A DNA stretch of 51,369 nucleotides from JAITVB01 sp031553805 (GTDB lineage: Bacteria > Bacteroidota > Bacteroidia > Bacteroidales > Rikenellaceae), in assembly GCA_031553805.1 (NCBI GenBank), contig JAVBLC010000016.1, forward strand, positions 1 to 51,369, given 5' to 3'. Positions 39,201 to 47,162 of this stretch are shown piece by piece. Position numbers and translations under genes: made by a program. Under the pieces are notes generated by a model. That model saw only the letters and a list, made by a program, of their open reading frames with translations. It had not been told where the DNA came from and ran no database searches. The number at the start of each line of letters is the position of its first letter. Within the stretch, counting starts at the first letter, position 1.

Positions 39201-40280
39201 TTATTGAGTTTCGCGCTCTTCCGAATTGTACTCTTTGATAAGCGCCTGTATCGTTTCGTGCACGGTAGTGATCTTTTCCGATCGCCAGGCGTTGGCTCCG
39301 GCAAAGGCGTAGCCTTTCGTCAGATCGCCCCGGCCGGCGTTGTAGAGCGCCATGATGATGCAATAGGGGCTCTTTTCGTAATCACACGTCTTGATGCAGT
39401 GATAAGGGCACCCCTTGGGCCGCATCTCGCCCCGGCCCACGCGGCGGATAAACTCGCCGTCGATCGCCCGTCCGGGCATTCCGACCGGGCTGGCGATGAT
39501 GCGCATATCGCCCGCTTTCGAGTCGATATAGCTTTGCTTGAAGACCGGCGAGGCGTCGCACTCCTCGGTGGTGACGAACTTCGTCCCGAGTTGCACCCCC
39601 GACACGCCGAGCTGCATCATCCGGTAAATATCGTTGCCGGTATAAATCCCTCCGGCGGCGATCACCGGGATGGTTTTTCCGTATTTTTCTTCAAAAACCC
39701 TGACTTCCTGCATCACTTGCGGCACGATGGTTTCGAGTGAAAAGTTGTTGTCTTCGATCTGTTCTGCCTTGTAGCCCAGGTGTCCGCCGGCCTTGGGGCC
39801 TTCGACCACGATCGCGTCGGGCAGGTAGTTGTAGCCTGCCTGCCACTTTTCGCACAGGATGCGTGCCGCGCGGGGCGACGAAACGATCGGCACGAGCTTC
39901 GTCTTGCTCTCTTTGGTGAGGAACGACGGCAGGTCGAGCGGCAGCCCGGCCCCCGAAAAGATGATGTCGATTTTTTCGGCGATGGCCGTGCGGATCATAT
40001 CCGAGAAGTTGCTCATCGCCACCATGACGTTGACGCCAAGGATGCCGCGCGTTTTTTCGCGTGCCTTCCGGATTTCTTCTTTAAGCCCGAGGATGCTGGC
40101 TGCGGCATATTCGCGTGCCAGGTTTTTGTAGAGCAGGCCGATGCCCGCACTCGAAATGACGCCGACTCCGCCCTCGTTGGCCACAGCCGCAGCCAGCCCC
40201 GAAAGCGAAACGCCGACACCCATTCCCCCCTGGATGATAGGTACGGGAATCGTTAAATCCCCGATCTTCAGTTTTTTCAT
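39201..40280 (-). CDS. Nitronate monooxygenase family flavoprotein
   Basis: 359 residues of the FMN-dependent NMO/2-nitropropane dioxygenase TIM barrel: VPIIQGGMGVGVSLSGLAAAVANEGGVGVISS at the start, LGVNVMVAM, DIIFSGAGLPLDLP, DAIVVEGPKAGGHLGY with the catalytic-type His, IPVIAAGGIYTGNDI, and GVSGVQLGTKFVTTEECDAS. The C-terminal CPYHCIKTCDYEKSPYC holds four cysteines, unusual for plain NMO and possibly a metal site. Related enoyl-ACP reductase FabK is a possible alternative, but the extra Cys-rich tail and 359-residue length fit the NMO-like group better. Confidence 0.8.
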   Translation of the reverse strand: MKKLKIGDLTIPVPIIQGGMGVGVSLSGLAAAVANEGGVGVISSAGIGLLYKNLAREYAAASILGLKEEIRKAREKTRGILGVNVMVAMSNFSDMIRTAIAEKIDIIFSGAGLPLDLPSFLTKESKTKLVPIVSSPRAARILCEKWQAGYNYLPDAIVVEGPKAGGHLGYKAEQIEDNNFSLETIVPQVMQEVRVFEEKYGKTIPVIAAGGIYTGNDIYRMMQLGVSGVQLGTKFVTTEECDASPVFKQSYIDSKAGDMRIIASPVGMPGRAIDGEFIRRVGRGEMRPKGCPYHCIKTCDYEKSPYCIIMALYNAGRGDLTKGYAFAGANAWRSEKITTVHETIQALIKEYNSEERETQ

Positions 40281-40454
40281 CGTGATAGCAAGTAACCGTT
40301 AAATCCTCCTCACACCATAACTGCGGCCCGTATTATTACGAAACAGTTACCCATAAGCGGCACAAAGCTACGCCAAAGTTTTCATCCGGCAATCTTTTTT
40401 CGTGTGAATCTACGATACTCAACGCCTTTTTCTCGGAATTTATTGCTTTCTGGC

Positions 40455-40462
40455 TATCTTTG
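40455..40462 (+). promoter_or_regulatory. ddl: Promoter -7 element (TATCTTTG) for ddl
   Basis: TATCTTTG, 23 bases before the ATG at 40486. No clear -33 box. Confidence 0.55.
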
Positions 40463-40485
40463 CGGGGTAAATAAGTACTGTAAGA

Positions 40486-41463
40486 ATGAAAAACATAGCC
40501 ATCTTGGCAGGCGGCAATTCGTCGGAGTACGACGTGTCGATCGGCAGCGCGGCCCAGATCGAGCAGATCATCAACCGCACCAAATATACACCTTACCTGA
40601 TCCTTGTCAAGGGTTCGCGCTGGTTTCACCGCGACGCGGCAGGCGTTGAGGCCGACGTAGACAAGAACGATTTCTCGATCACTGTCAGCGGCAAAAAGCT
40701 GAAACTCGAATACGGCCTTATCCTGATCCACGGCACCCCGGGCGAAGACGGTCTGTTGCAGGGTTATTTCGAACTGATGGGCATCCCCTATTCGTCCTCG
40801 GGCGTGCTGACTTCGGCGCTGACGTTCGATAAGTCGTTGACCAAAAAGGTCGTGGCCGGGGCTGGAGTGCCGATGGCCCGCGAGGTACTCGTCCGCAAGG
40901 GCGAGGCGGTCGACCCGGCGAAGATCGTCGCCACGCTCGGCCTGCCCCTCTTCGTAAAACCCAATGCCAGCGGCAGCAGCTTCGGCGTGAGCAAGGTGAA
41001 ATCCGTCGAAGAATTGTTGCCCGCCGTCGAAACCGCCCTGACCGAGAGCGATCAGGTGCTGGTCGAAGAATTTATGGCCGGTACCGAGGTGAGCTGCGGC
41101 GCGATGGTGGCCGGCGGCAAAGAATATCTTTTCCCGCCGACGGAGATCGTGTCGATGAAGGAATTTTTCGATTACGAAGCCAAGTATACCCCCGGAATGT
41201 CCGAAGAGATCACTCCGGCCCGCCTGAAGCCCGAAGTCACCCGCGCCGTCCAGCGGCAGACGATGAATATCTACAAACTCCTCGGTTGCCGGGGTGTGGC
41301 ACGCGTCGATTTCATCATCCGCGACGAGGCGCCCCACATGATCGAGATCAACACCGTTCCCGGCATGAGCAGCGGCAGCATCATCCCCAAACAAGCCCGC
41401 GAAATGGGTCTTCCGCTTACCGAACTGTTCGACATTATCATTGAAGATACGCTTAATCGTTAA
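40486..41463 (+). CDS. ddl: D-alanine--D-alanine ligase
   Basis: Joins two D-Ala for peptidoglycan synthesis. 325 residues with ATP-grasp motifs: IAILAGGNSSEYDVSIGSA, IHGTPGEDGLLQGYFELMGIPYSSSGVLTS, LFVKPNASGSSFGVSKV, QVLVEEFMAGTEVSCGAMV, ARVDFIIRDEAPHMIEINTVPGMSSGS. Serine rather than cysteine context (PYSSSG) and EINTVPG match Ddl. Followed after 12 bases by the YitT-family gene. Confidence 0.95.
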   Translation: MKNIAILAGGNSSEYDVSIGSAAQIEQIINRTKYTPYLILVKGSRWFHRDAAGVEADVDKNDFSITVSGKKLKLEYGLILIHGTPGEDGLLQGYFELMGIPYSSSGVLTSALTFDKSLTKKVVAGAGVPMAREVLVRKGEAVDPAKIVATLGLPLFVKPNASGSSFGVSKVKSVEELLPAVETALTESDQVLVEEFMAGTEVSCGAMVAGGKEYLFPPTEIVSMKEFFDYEAKYTPGMSEEITPARLKPEVTRAVQRQTMNIYKLLGCRGVARVDFIIRDEAPHMIEINTVPGMSSGSIIPKQAREMGLPLTELFDIIIEDTLNR

Positions 41464-41475
41464 ACCCCAAGCGAT

Positions 41476-42372
41476 ATGCCACATCCGGTATTTACGAAAG
41501 CCTTGAAAGAGATCCGCTCCTATGCGATCATCACGCTCGGTCTGGCGCTCTATTCGTTTGCCTACACAGCGGTGGTCGCCCCGGCCGATTTTGTGGGCGG
41601 CGGCGCCAGCGGGATCGCGATGATCATCTATTACGCTACGGGCGGGGCCGACGGGGGCATCCCGATCGGATACTCGTTCTTCGTGATCAACGCCATCCTG
41701 GTCACGGCGGCCTCGTTCATCATCGGGCCCCGGTTCGGAGCAAAGACGATCTATGCCATCGCCTGCATCTCGGTGCTGATGTCGGTGATGCAAAAATTTG
41801 TTCCGCCCGACCTGCTCGGGCTGAGCCAGGACAAACTCCTTTCGGCCATCCTCGGCGGGGCGATCGCCGCAGCCGGGATTTCGATGTGCTTCTCGCAGGG
41901 AGGCAGCAGCGGCGGCACCGACATCATCGCGATGATCATCAACAAATACCGCAACATCAGCTATGGCCGCATTCTGATGGCGTGCGACACGGTCATCATC
42001 GGCTCGTCGTTCTTCCTGTTCAAGGATGTGTCGGTGTTGATCTACGGTTACGTGCTGGTCGGTATTTTCGGCTACACGCTTGACGCGATTATCGCCGGCA
42101 ACAAACAGTCGTCGCAGATCTTCATCATGTCGAAAAAGTACGAACAGATCGCCGACCGGATCGCTTTCGACGTCAAACGCGGGGTGACGGTCCTCGACGG
42201 CAGCGGCTGGTACTCCAAGAAACCGCAAAAAGTGCTGATGGTCGTCTGCCGCAAGACCGACACCCAGGCTATTTACAAAGTGATCAAGGAGGTCGACCCC
42301 GAAGCCTTCATAACAGTCGGTAGCGTGATGGGCGTATATGGCCAGGGCTTTGAGGTCCTCCGCACAAAATAG
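41476..42372 (+). CDS. YitT family membrane protein (YitT_membrane + DUF2179)
   Basis: 298 residues. Five or six membrane segments (about 13-180, with YAIITLGLALYSFAYTAVV, FVGGGASGIAMIIYYATGG, and GGSSGGTDIIAMIINKYR), then the cytoplasmic DUF2179 domain (about 215-298, QIFIMSKKYEQIADRI, RGVTVLDGSGWYSKKPQKVLMVVCRK). Family function is unknown, possibly transport. Cotranscribed with ddl. A 121-base palindromic repeat follows the stop. Confidence 0.92.
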   Translation: MPHPVFTKALKEIRSYAIITLGLALYSFAYTAVVAPADFVGGGASGIAMIIYYATGGADGGIPIGYSFFVINAILVTAASFIIGPRFGAKTIYAIACISVLMSVMQKFVPPDLLGLSQDKLLSAILGGAIAAAGISMCFSQGGSSGGTDIIAMIINKYRNISYGRILMACDTVIIGSSFFLFKDVSVLIYGYVLVGIFGYTLDAIIAGNKQSSQIFIMSKKYEQIADRIAFDVKRGVTVLDGSGWYSKKPQKVLMVVCRKTDTQAIYKVIKEVDPEAFITVGSVMGVYGQGFEVLRTK

Positions 42373-42376
42373 GGCC

Positions 42377-42497
42377 GCTGTGCGTATCGCACGGCATCTT
42401 TGCACGATCCTTCGAATTTTCAATCCTCACGTACTAAAGTACGCTCCGGTGTGAAAATCCAAACGATCGCCCAAACCTGCCGCACGCTACGCACAGC
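42377..42497. repeat. Long palindromic intergenic repeat, family C copy 2
   Basis: Outer arms GCTGTGCGTA (42377-42386) and TACGCACAGC (42488-42497) pair exactly; the centre is CGTACT-AA-AGTACG, as in the copy at 25924-26043. Inner arms differ in sequence from copy 1 but still pair (for example TTTTC with GAAAA here, CTTTC with GAAAG there), which suggests the fold is kept. Confidence 0.75.
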
Positions 42498-42534
42498 TAA
42501 CCTGGCGAATAGCTTCTGCCCGAATTTTTAAGGA

Positions 42535-43926
42535 ATGCATAAAAACACAACCATAGTAGCTATTGCCACCGGCCCTGGTGGGGCGCTGGCGCTGATCCGG
42601 GTCAGCGGCCCGGAAGCCATTGCTGTCACCGACCGCATCTTTTCGCCTCGCGGTGGCAAGCGGTTGACCGATCGGCCCGGTTTCTCGATCACCTACGGCG
42701 ATATCCGCGACGGCGGCCGCACGGTCGACGACGTCCTCGTTTCCGTCTTCCGCGCCCCCCGCTCCTACACGGGTGACGATATGACCGAGATCAGCTGCCA
42801 CGGCTCGTCCTACGTCCAACAGGAAATCCTGAGCCTGCTTCTGCGCGAAGGTGCCGTAGCCGCTACGCCGGGCGAATTTACCCTTCGCGCTTTTCTGCAC
42901 GGCAAGATGGACCTCTCGCAAGCCGAGGCCGTGGCCGACGTGATCGCTGCCGACAGTCGCGCGTCGCACGCCTTGGCTGCTAACCAGATGCGGGGCGGTT
43001 ATTCTGAAGAATTCCGGACGCTGCGCGACCGCCTGATCGAAGTCGCGTCGCTCGTCGAACTCGAACTCGACTTCGGCGAAGAAGAGGTTGAATTTGCCGA
43101 CCGCAACCAACTTTTCGCTCTGATCGATGCGATCGATGAAAAGATCGACTCGCTGAAATCGTCTTTCGCGCTGGGCAATGTGATCAAAAACGGCGTCCCG
43201 GTAGCCATCGTCGGCCCGCCCAACGTCGGAAAATCGACCTTGCTCAACGCCCTGCTCAAAGAAAACAGGGCGTTGGTTTCAGACATCGCCGGCACGACGC
43301 GCGACCTGATCGAAGAGGAGATCACCCTGGGCGGCATCCGCTTCCGGTTTATCGACACGGCCGGCATCCGCGCGACCGACGACACCCTCGAATCGATGGG
43401 CATCGAACGCACCCTGCGCCGGATGGAACAAGCCTCGATCGTGCTGTTGGTGGCCGACGTCGCCGACGATCCTGCTACCCTGCCCGTGCGGGTCGATGCA
43501 CTCGGTCTCTCCTCTGGCCAATCGTTGGCCGTTGTCCTGAACAAGGCTGACCGCCTCCCGGAAAATGAGTTACCGGCACGGGTAGGGGAGTGGCGCCGTT
43601 TTTCGGGCGACGTGCCTCTTTTTGCCCTCTCGGCCCGTTCGGGGCAAGGCCTTGCATCGTTGACCGGCCATTTGTGTGCGTCGGTACAGGACGAACGTGT
43701 CGAACGTGGTGACGTGATCGTATCGAACACGCGCCACTACGAAGCGCTTACGCGCGCATCCGAGTCGCTCGACGGCGTCCGCCGTGCCTTGACATCGTCC
43801 CTCCCGGGCGACCTGCTTTCGGAAGATCTCCGCAGCGTGATCCACGCCCTTGGTCTGATAACAGGAGATATTACCACCGATGATATCCTGGCGTCCATTT
43901 TTAGTAAATTCTGTATCGGAAAGTAA
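42535..43926 (+). CDS. mnmE: tRNA uridine-5-carboxymethylaminomethyl GTPase MnmE
   Basis: 463 residues. N-terminal folate-binding domain (TTIVAIATGPGGALALIRVSG, SYTGDDMTEISCHGS), helical domain (EVASLVELELDFGEEEVEF), and inserted G domain with GPPNVGKSTLLNALL, DIAGTTRD, DTAG and LNKAD. It ends in the universal FCIGK, with Cys needed for catalysis. Modifies wobble uridine together with MnmG. The gene is intact although an integrated element begins directly downstream. Confidence 0.97.
   Translation: MHKNTTIVAIATGPGGALALIRVSGPEAIAVTDRIFSPRGGKRLTDRPGFSITYGDIRDGGRTVDDVLVSVFRAPRSYTGDDMTEISCHGSSYVQQEILSLLLREGAVAATPGEFTLRAFLHGKMDLSQAEAVADVIAADSRASHALAANQMRGGYSEEFRTLRDRLIEVASLVELELDFGEEEVEFADRNQLFALIDAIDEKIDSLKSSFALGNVIKNGVPVAIVGPPNVGKSTLLNALLKENRALVSDIAGTTRDLIEEEITLGGIRFRFIDTAGIRATDDTLESMGIERTLRRMEQASIVLLVADVADDPATLPVRVDALGLSSGQSLAVVLNKADRLPENELPARVGEWRRFSGDVPLFALSARSGQGLASLTGHLCASVQDERVERGDVIVSNTRHYEALTRASESLDGVRRALTSSLPGDLLSEDLRSVIHALGLITGDITTDDILASIFSKFCIGK
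43909..43926 (+). other. Candidate attachment site at the 3' end of mnmE
   Basis: TTCTGTATCGGAAAGTAA encodes the last residues FCIGK-stop. From memory, the SGI1 island of Enterobacteria uses the equivalent last 18 bases of mnmE (trmE) as its attB, with two differences. Base composition changes from GC-rich to AT-rich right after this site and an integrase lies 790 bases away. I could not find a second copy in the window, so the right end would be outside or degenerate. Confidence 0.45.
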
Positions 43927-43969
43927 GCATCGCAAAACGGTCAAATAGCAAACATGTAATAATTGTAAT

Positions 43970-43997
43970 AAAGCACTCAATTTGAGTGCTTTTATTT
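43970..43997 (+). terminator. Terminator downstream of mnmE
   Basis: Stem AAAGCACTCAA (43970-43980) and TTGAGTGCTTT (43982-43992) with a T-rich tail. The one-base loop means the actual stem is a few pairs shorter. Confidence 0.7.
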
Positions 43998-44053
43998 TGA
44001 AATGAAATTATTGGTTATTTTGCGATAATAGTTGTTTGTTTTGATTGTTTTTG

Positions 44054-44061
44054 TACCTTTG
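44054..44061 (+). promoter_or_regulatory. Promoter -7 element (TACCTTTG) for the integration module
   Basis: TACCTTTG, 101 bases before the ATG at 44163, with TTTG at 44035-44038 (15-base spacing, shorter than ideal). Confidence 0.5.
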
Positions 44062-44117
44062 TTGTACTTCACAGAGAAAAACCATAATTTTTGCATTTAT
44101 TTACTTCACATATTTCT

Positions 44118-44154
44118 CACTTTGATACACTTTTCAGCACTTTAATACACTTTT
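44118..44154 (+). repeat. Two direct repeats before the HTH gene
   Basis: CACTTTGATACACTTTT (44118-44134) and CACTTTAATACACTTTT (44138-44154), 20-base period, 16 of 17 identical, ending 8 bases before the ATG. A two-turn spacing suits tandem protein binding: an operator for the HTH protein or integrase arm-type sites. Confidence 0.65.
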
Positions 44155-44162
44155 AGGGATAA

Positions 44163-44708
44163 ATGACTTCTTATATTAAGGTACAGCGTATATGCAAAAT
44201 GTGCGGTACTGAGTTTACGGCTCGGACAACCGCAACGCAATACTGTAGTCCGTTATGTTCTAAACGTGCATATAAAGTTCGGAAGCGTGAAGAGAAAGTA
44301 GAGGCTTGCAATGAGGATACAAGAAAAGCCAAGCCGCGAAACGTTGTTGAGGTCGATGTAGAGAGCAGGGAGTTTTTGACCGTTACACAAGCGGCCAAGT
44401 TAATAGGATGCTCTCGGCGCAATATCTACTATCTAATCGACGCCGGACAGTTGAAAGCCACGAATATTATGAAGAAGAAAACCATAATAAACCGCGCCGA
44501 CATCGACCAGCTATTAAATGTTACAGAGCCGGAGAAGCCCAAAGAATATACGGCTGAGGAATGTTACACCATCGGTGAAACGCAAACCAAGTTCGGCATA
44601 TCCGGCAAGGCACTATATGATATAATAAAACGTAACGATGTGCCGAAGTTTCAAAAAGGCAAATTCGTATACGTTCCGAAAGAACTGATTGATAAGATAT
44701 TTAGCTAA
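44163..44708 (+). CDS. Double helix-turn-helix protein with N-terminal zinc ribbon (element regulator/excisionase-like)
   Basis: 181 residues. N-terminal zinc-ribbon pattern CKMCGTEF...YCSPLCSKR (about 11-37), then two excisionase-type HTH_17 units: FLTVTQAAKLIGCSRRNIYYLI (about 64-110) and YTIGETQTKFGISGKALYDII (about 133-180). Such genes commonly precede tyrosine integrases in Bacteroidota elements; it could regulate excision. The stop lies 10 bases before the integrase start. AT-rich composition marks it as foreign to the core. Confidence 0.8.
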   Translation: MTSYIKVQRICKMCGTEFTARTTATQYCSPLCSKRAYKVRKREEKVEACNEDTRKAKPRNVVEVDVESREFLTVTQAAKLIGCSRRNIYYLIDAGQLKATNIMKKKTIINRADIDQLLNVTEPEKPKEYTAEECYTIGETQTKFGISGKALYDIIKRNDVPKFQKGKFVYVPKELIDKIFS

Positions 44709-44718
44709 CTTTATAGCT

Positions 44719-45867
44719 ATGGCGATCAAAGTTAAACTATTGCAAAAGCCCATATCCAAAGGGCGTAAGAGTCTTTATCTCGACTTTTGGCCGGCAATCC
44801 CTAATCCGGCGACCGGCGAGATGACACGTAGGGATTTCTTGAAAATGTATATATATGAGAAGCCCCGTACTGCTATTGAAAAACAGCATAATGCGGAGCA
44901 GTTGAAACTCGGCGAAGCGATACGCCAGAAACGCGAAAACGAACTCAACAAGCCGGAGATATACAGCGAATACGAGAAAGAGCAGTTGCGCAAGAAAGAA
45001 CTCGGCGAGATAGATTTCGTCGAGTATTTCCGTAAAGTAGCCGGCAAGCGCAAAGGGTCTAACCACAGTAATTGGATGTCGGCGCTGGCCTATCTGGAAA
45101 ACTTCACCGCCGGCAAGGTCAAGTTTGCCGATGTTAATGTAAAGTTTCTGGAAGATTTCAAGGACTATTTATTAACGACCCAGAGTATTAAGAGCACGAG
45201 GAAGAAAGACCCGCTGTCGCAAAACTCGGCTGTGTCCTATTTCAATAAGATCAAGGCTACACTTAAACAGGCTTTCAAAGAGGGAGTTATACAAGCCGAT
45301 CTAAGCGGCCGGGTTGAATCCATTAAGGTTGAGGAAACGCGGAGGGAGTATTTGACTTTGGAAGAGCTCAACAAGCTGGCTCAGACCGAATGTATCGACG
45401 GCACGCTGAAACGTGCCGCTCTATTCTCTGCACTGACCGGCCTGAGGTTTTCAGATATTGAGAAATTGACGTGGAGCGAGGTCGAGTATGTTGAGGGGCA
45501 AGGATATTTCATAAAGTTTCAGCAACAGAAAACTAAGGGAGTCGAGACGTTACCCATATCCGATCAAGCATTTGACTTGCTCGGCGAGCCACAACAACCG
45601 GCGGCCAAAATATTTGCGGGACTTAAATCAGCGCCATATCATAAGAAAGCATTAAAAGAGTGGCTCGATGCCGGCGGCATAACCAAACACATCACATTTC
45701 ATTGCTTCCGGCACACAAATGCGACCCTATTGCTGTCCGGCGGTACGGATATAGTTACTATTTCAAAAATGCTCGGCCATCGTGAACTCAAAACAACTCA
45801 GATATACGTTAAAGTTATGGATAAAGCCAAGCGAGAAGCGGCGGATAAAATTAAACTTGATTTATAG
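44719..45867 (+). CDS. Tyrosine-type site-specific recombinase (integrase)
   Basis: 382 residues from the ATG at 44719 (MAIKVKLLQKPISKGRKSLY), the usual beginning of Bacteroidota integrases; the ATG at 44689 overlaps the upstream gene. Arm-binding domain about 1-90, core-binding SAM-like domain about 95-200, catalytic domain about 205-382 with Arg243 (TGLRFSD), Lys271, His328-Arg331 (HCFRHT), His354 (LGHRELKTTQIY) and nucleophile Tyr363. All catalytic residues are present, so it should be active. Presumed to act at the mnmE 3' end. Confidence 0.93.
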   Translation: MAIKVKLLQKPISKGRKSLYLDFWPAIPNPATGEMTRRDFLKMYIYEKPRTAIEKQHNAEQLKLGEAIRQKRENELNKPEIYSEYEKEQLRKKELGEIDFVEYFRKVAGKRKGSNHSNWMSALAYLENFTAGKVKFADVNVKFLEDFKDYLLTTQSIKSTRKKDPLSQNSAVSYFNKIKATLKQAFKEGVIQADLSGRVESIKVEETRREYLTLEELNKLAQTECIDGTLKRAALFSALTGLRFSDIEKLTWSEVEYVEGQGYFIKFQQQKTKGVETLPISDQAFDLLGEPQQPAAKIFAGLKSAPYHKKALKEWLDAGGITKHITFHCFRHTNATLLLSGGTDIVTISKMLGHRELKTTQIYVKVMDKAKREAADKIKLDL

Positions 45868-45869
45868 TT

Positions 45870-46733
45870 ATGGATAACGAGCAAGAAATAAAGAAACAAT
45901 ATTTAATCCAGATGCTCAGCAGTATTTCAGGCTACGATATAGGGCAAGAGGAATATGAATCAATCCTATGGTTTGAGCAAAGGGGCTACACTATTGATGA
46001 AGCAAAACATGAAGTGCTTAATAAATACCGAAAGGTTTTGCTTCGTGATAATAAAATAGTTGAAACTATTGTCAGATTTGATTCTGCATACATTCGTCTC
46101 AAAGTTAATACTAATGGCGATATTATAGCCGATGAATCAACTGACAAGGATGAAAAGTACTACGAAGATTATATAAATCATATTTCGACTTGGCTTTGTG
46201 GCTGTGATTTTACCATTGCGGATAATGACCTAATAGACGACTCCCAAGAAGTTGTGAAAGAAATACGGGAAGTATATATAGCCCATGAAATAATTCGAAG
46301 TCTTGTACAGGAAAGGGAATATAGAGAATTCCAGTTGCGTCAATATGAAAATTTAGTGAATAGCCCGAAAACAAAAGCAGAAACTCTGGGGCGTAATATT
46401 ACACCATACGGCTTTTTGGCCTTACCTAAGACAAAAAACCTTTCAGAGACATCCAAAATTAAATTGATAGAACTAATTGCGAATAACGGTGTTCCTTATG
46501 CTATTGCAATGTTCGATTATCTTGGATTCGTAAAGCATCTAATCGCTAATCACCTTAAAACACAATCATTAGCATGCAAAGAAATGTCTAAATGGTTGGG
46601 GTCAGACTCTACGGGACGATTTGTTAAAGGTAATTTGCTGACACTTAACGAAGTGACAAAAGAAAACAAAGGGAGGTATACAGCTTATAAACATATCGAA
46701 AGTGTAGCAATAGACTATGAGAAACTAAAATAG
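45870..46733 (+). CDS. Unknown protein of the integrated element
   Basis: 287 residues, mostly helical and acidic in the N-terminal half. The C-terminal half (about 195-287) has LIELIANNGVPYAIAMFDYLGFVKHLI and KEMSKWLGSDSTGRFVKGNLLTLN, resembling regions in proteins encoded beside integrases in Bacteroidota mobilizable elements, but I cannot name a family. No signal peptide or membrane segment. It begins 2 bases after the integrase stop, so it is cotranscribed. GGGAGTACTCCC just after the stop may be a weak terminator. Confidence 0.65.
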   Translation: MDNEQEIKKQYLIQMLSSISGYDIGQEEYESILWFEQRGYTIDEAKHEVLNKYRKVLLRDNKIVETIVRFDSAYIRLKVNTNGDIIADESTDKDEKYYEDYINHISTWLCGCDFTIADNDLIDDSQEVVKEIREVYIAHEIIRSLVQEREYREFQLRQYENLVNSPKTKAETLGRNITPYGFLALPKTKNLSETSKIKLIELIANNGVPYAIAMFDYLGFVKHLIANHLKTQSLACKEMSKWLGSDSTGRFVKGNLLTLNEVTKENKGRYTAYKHIESVAIDYEKLK

Positions 46734-46808
46734 GGAGTACTCCCATATTTTTGCCATAAAATGCCCCCGATAGCATTGCAGCATGTTTCACCTTTAAACT
46801 ATGCTGTT

Positions 46809-47162
46809 ATGCAAAGTAAAATTACATTCGACGATCTGCCGGGAGCAGTAAGTCAACTCGGCGACAAATTAGACATCATTCAAAACATGCTGGCTCAACG
46901 TATCGAGCCGCAACCAGCACCAACACAAGACCAATTTCTGACAGCAGAGGAAGCAGCCGCTTTCCTCCGGCTCTCTGTACCTACTGTTTACAGTAAGGTC
47001 TCCAGAGGCGAGCTAACCGTGATGAAACAGGGTAACCGGCTCTACTTCTCCAAATCTGAACTTATTGATTATCTCAAAGCCGGTAAAAGGAAGTCCAATA
47101 TGGAAGTCCTAGCCGAAGCCAATGATTACATTTCTAAGGGTAAGAAAGGAGACAAGCTATGA
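46809..47162 (+). CDS. Excisionase-family HTH DNA-binding protein
   Basis: 117 residues from the ATG at 46809 (MQSKITFDDLPGAVSQLGDK), the N-terminus I expect for this family; an in-frame ATG at 46761 would add 16 residues. A short coiled segment (about 12-30) precedes an HTH_17 domain (about 40-90): FLTAEEAAAFLRLSVPTVYSKVSRGELTVMKQGNRLYFSKSELIDYL. It probably controls excision or replication genes. Its stop overlaps the ATPase start (ATGA-type), so the two are coupled. Confidence 0.85.
   Translation: MQSKITFDDLPGAVSQLGDKLDIIQNMLAQRIEPQPAPTQDQFLTAEEAAAFLRLSVPTVYSKVSRGELTVMKQGNRLYFSKSELIDYLKAGKRKSNMEVLAEANDYISKGKKGDKL

Noticed and set aside
39201..40280. Calling the nitronate monooxygenase homologue FabK (enoyl-ACP reductase)
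   Set aside because: It shares the barrel, but its length and cysteine-rich C-terminal segment fit the NMO-like group better, and it is not in a fatty-acid gene cluster.
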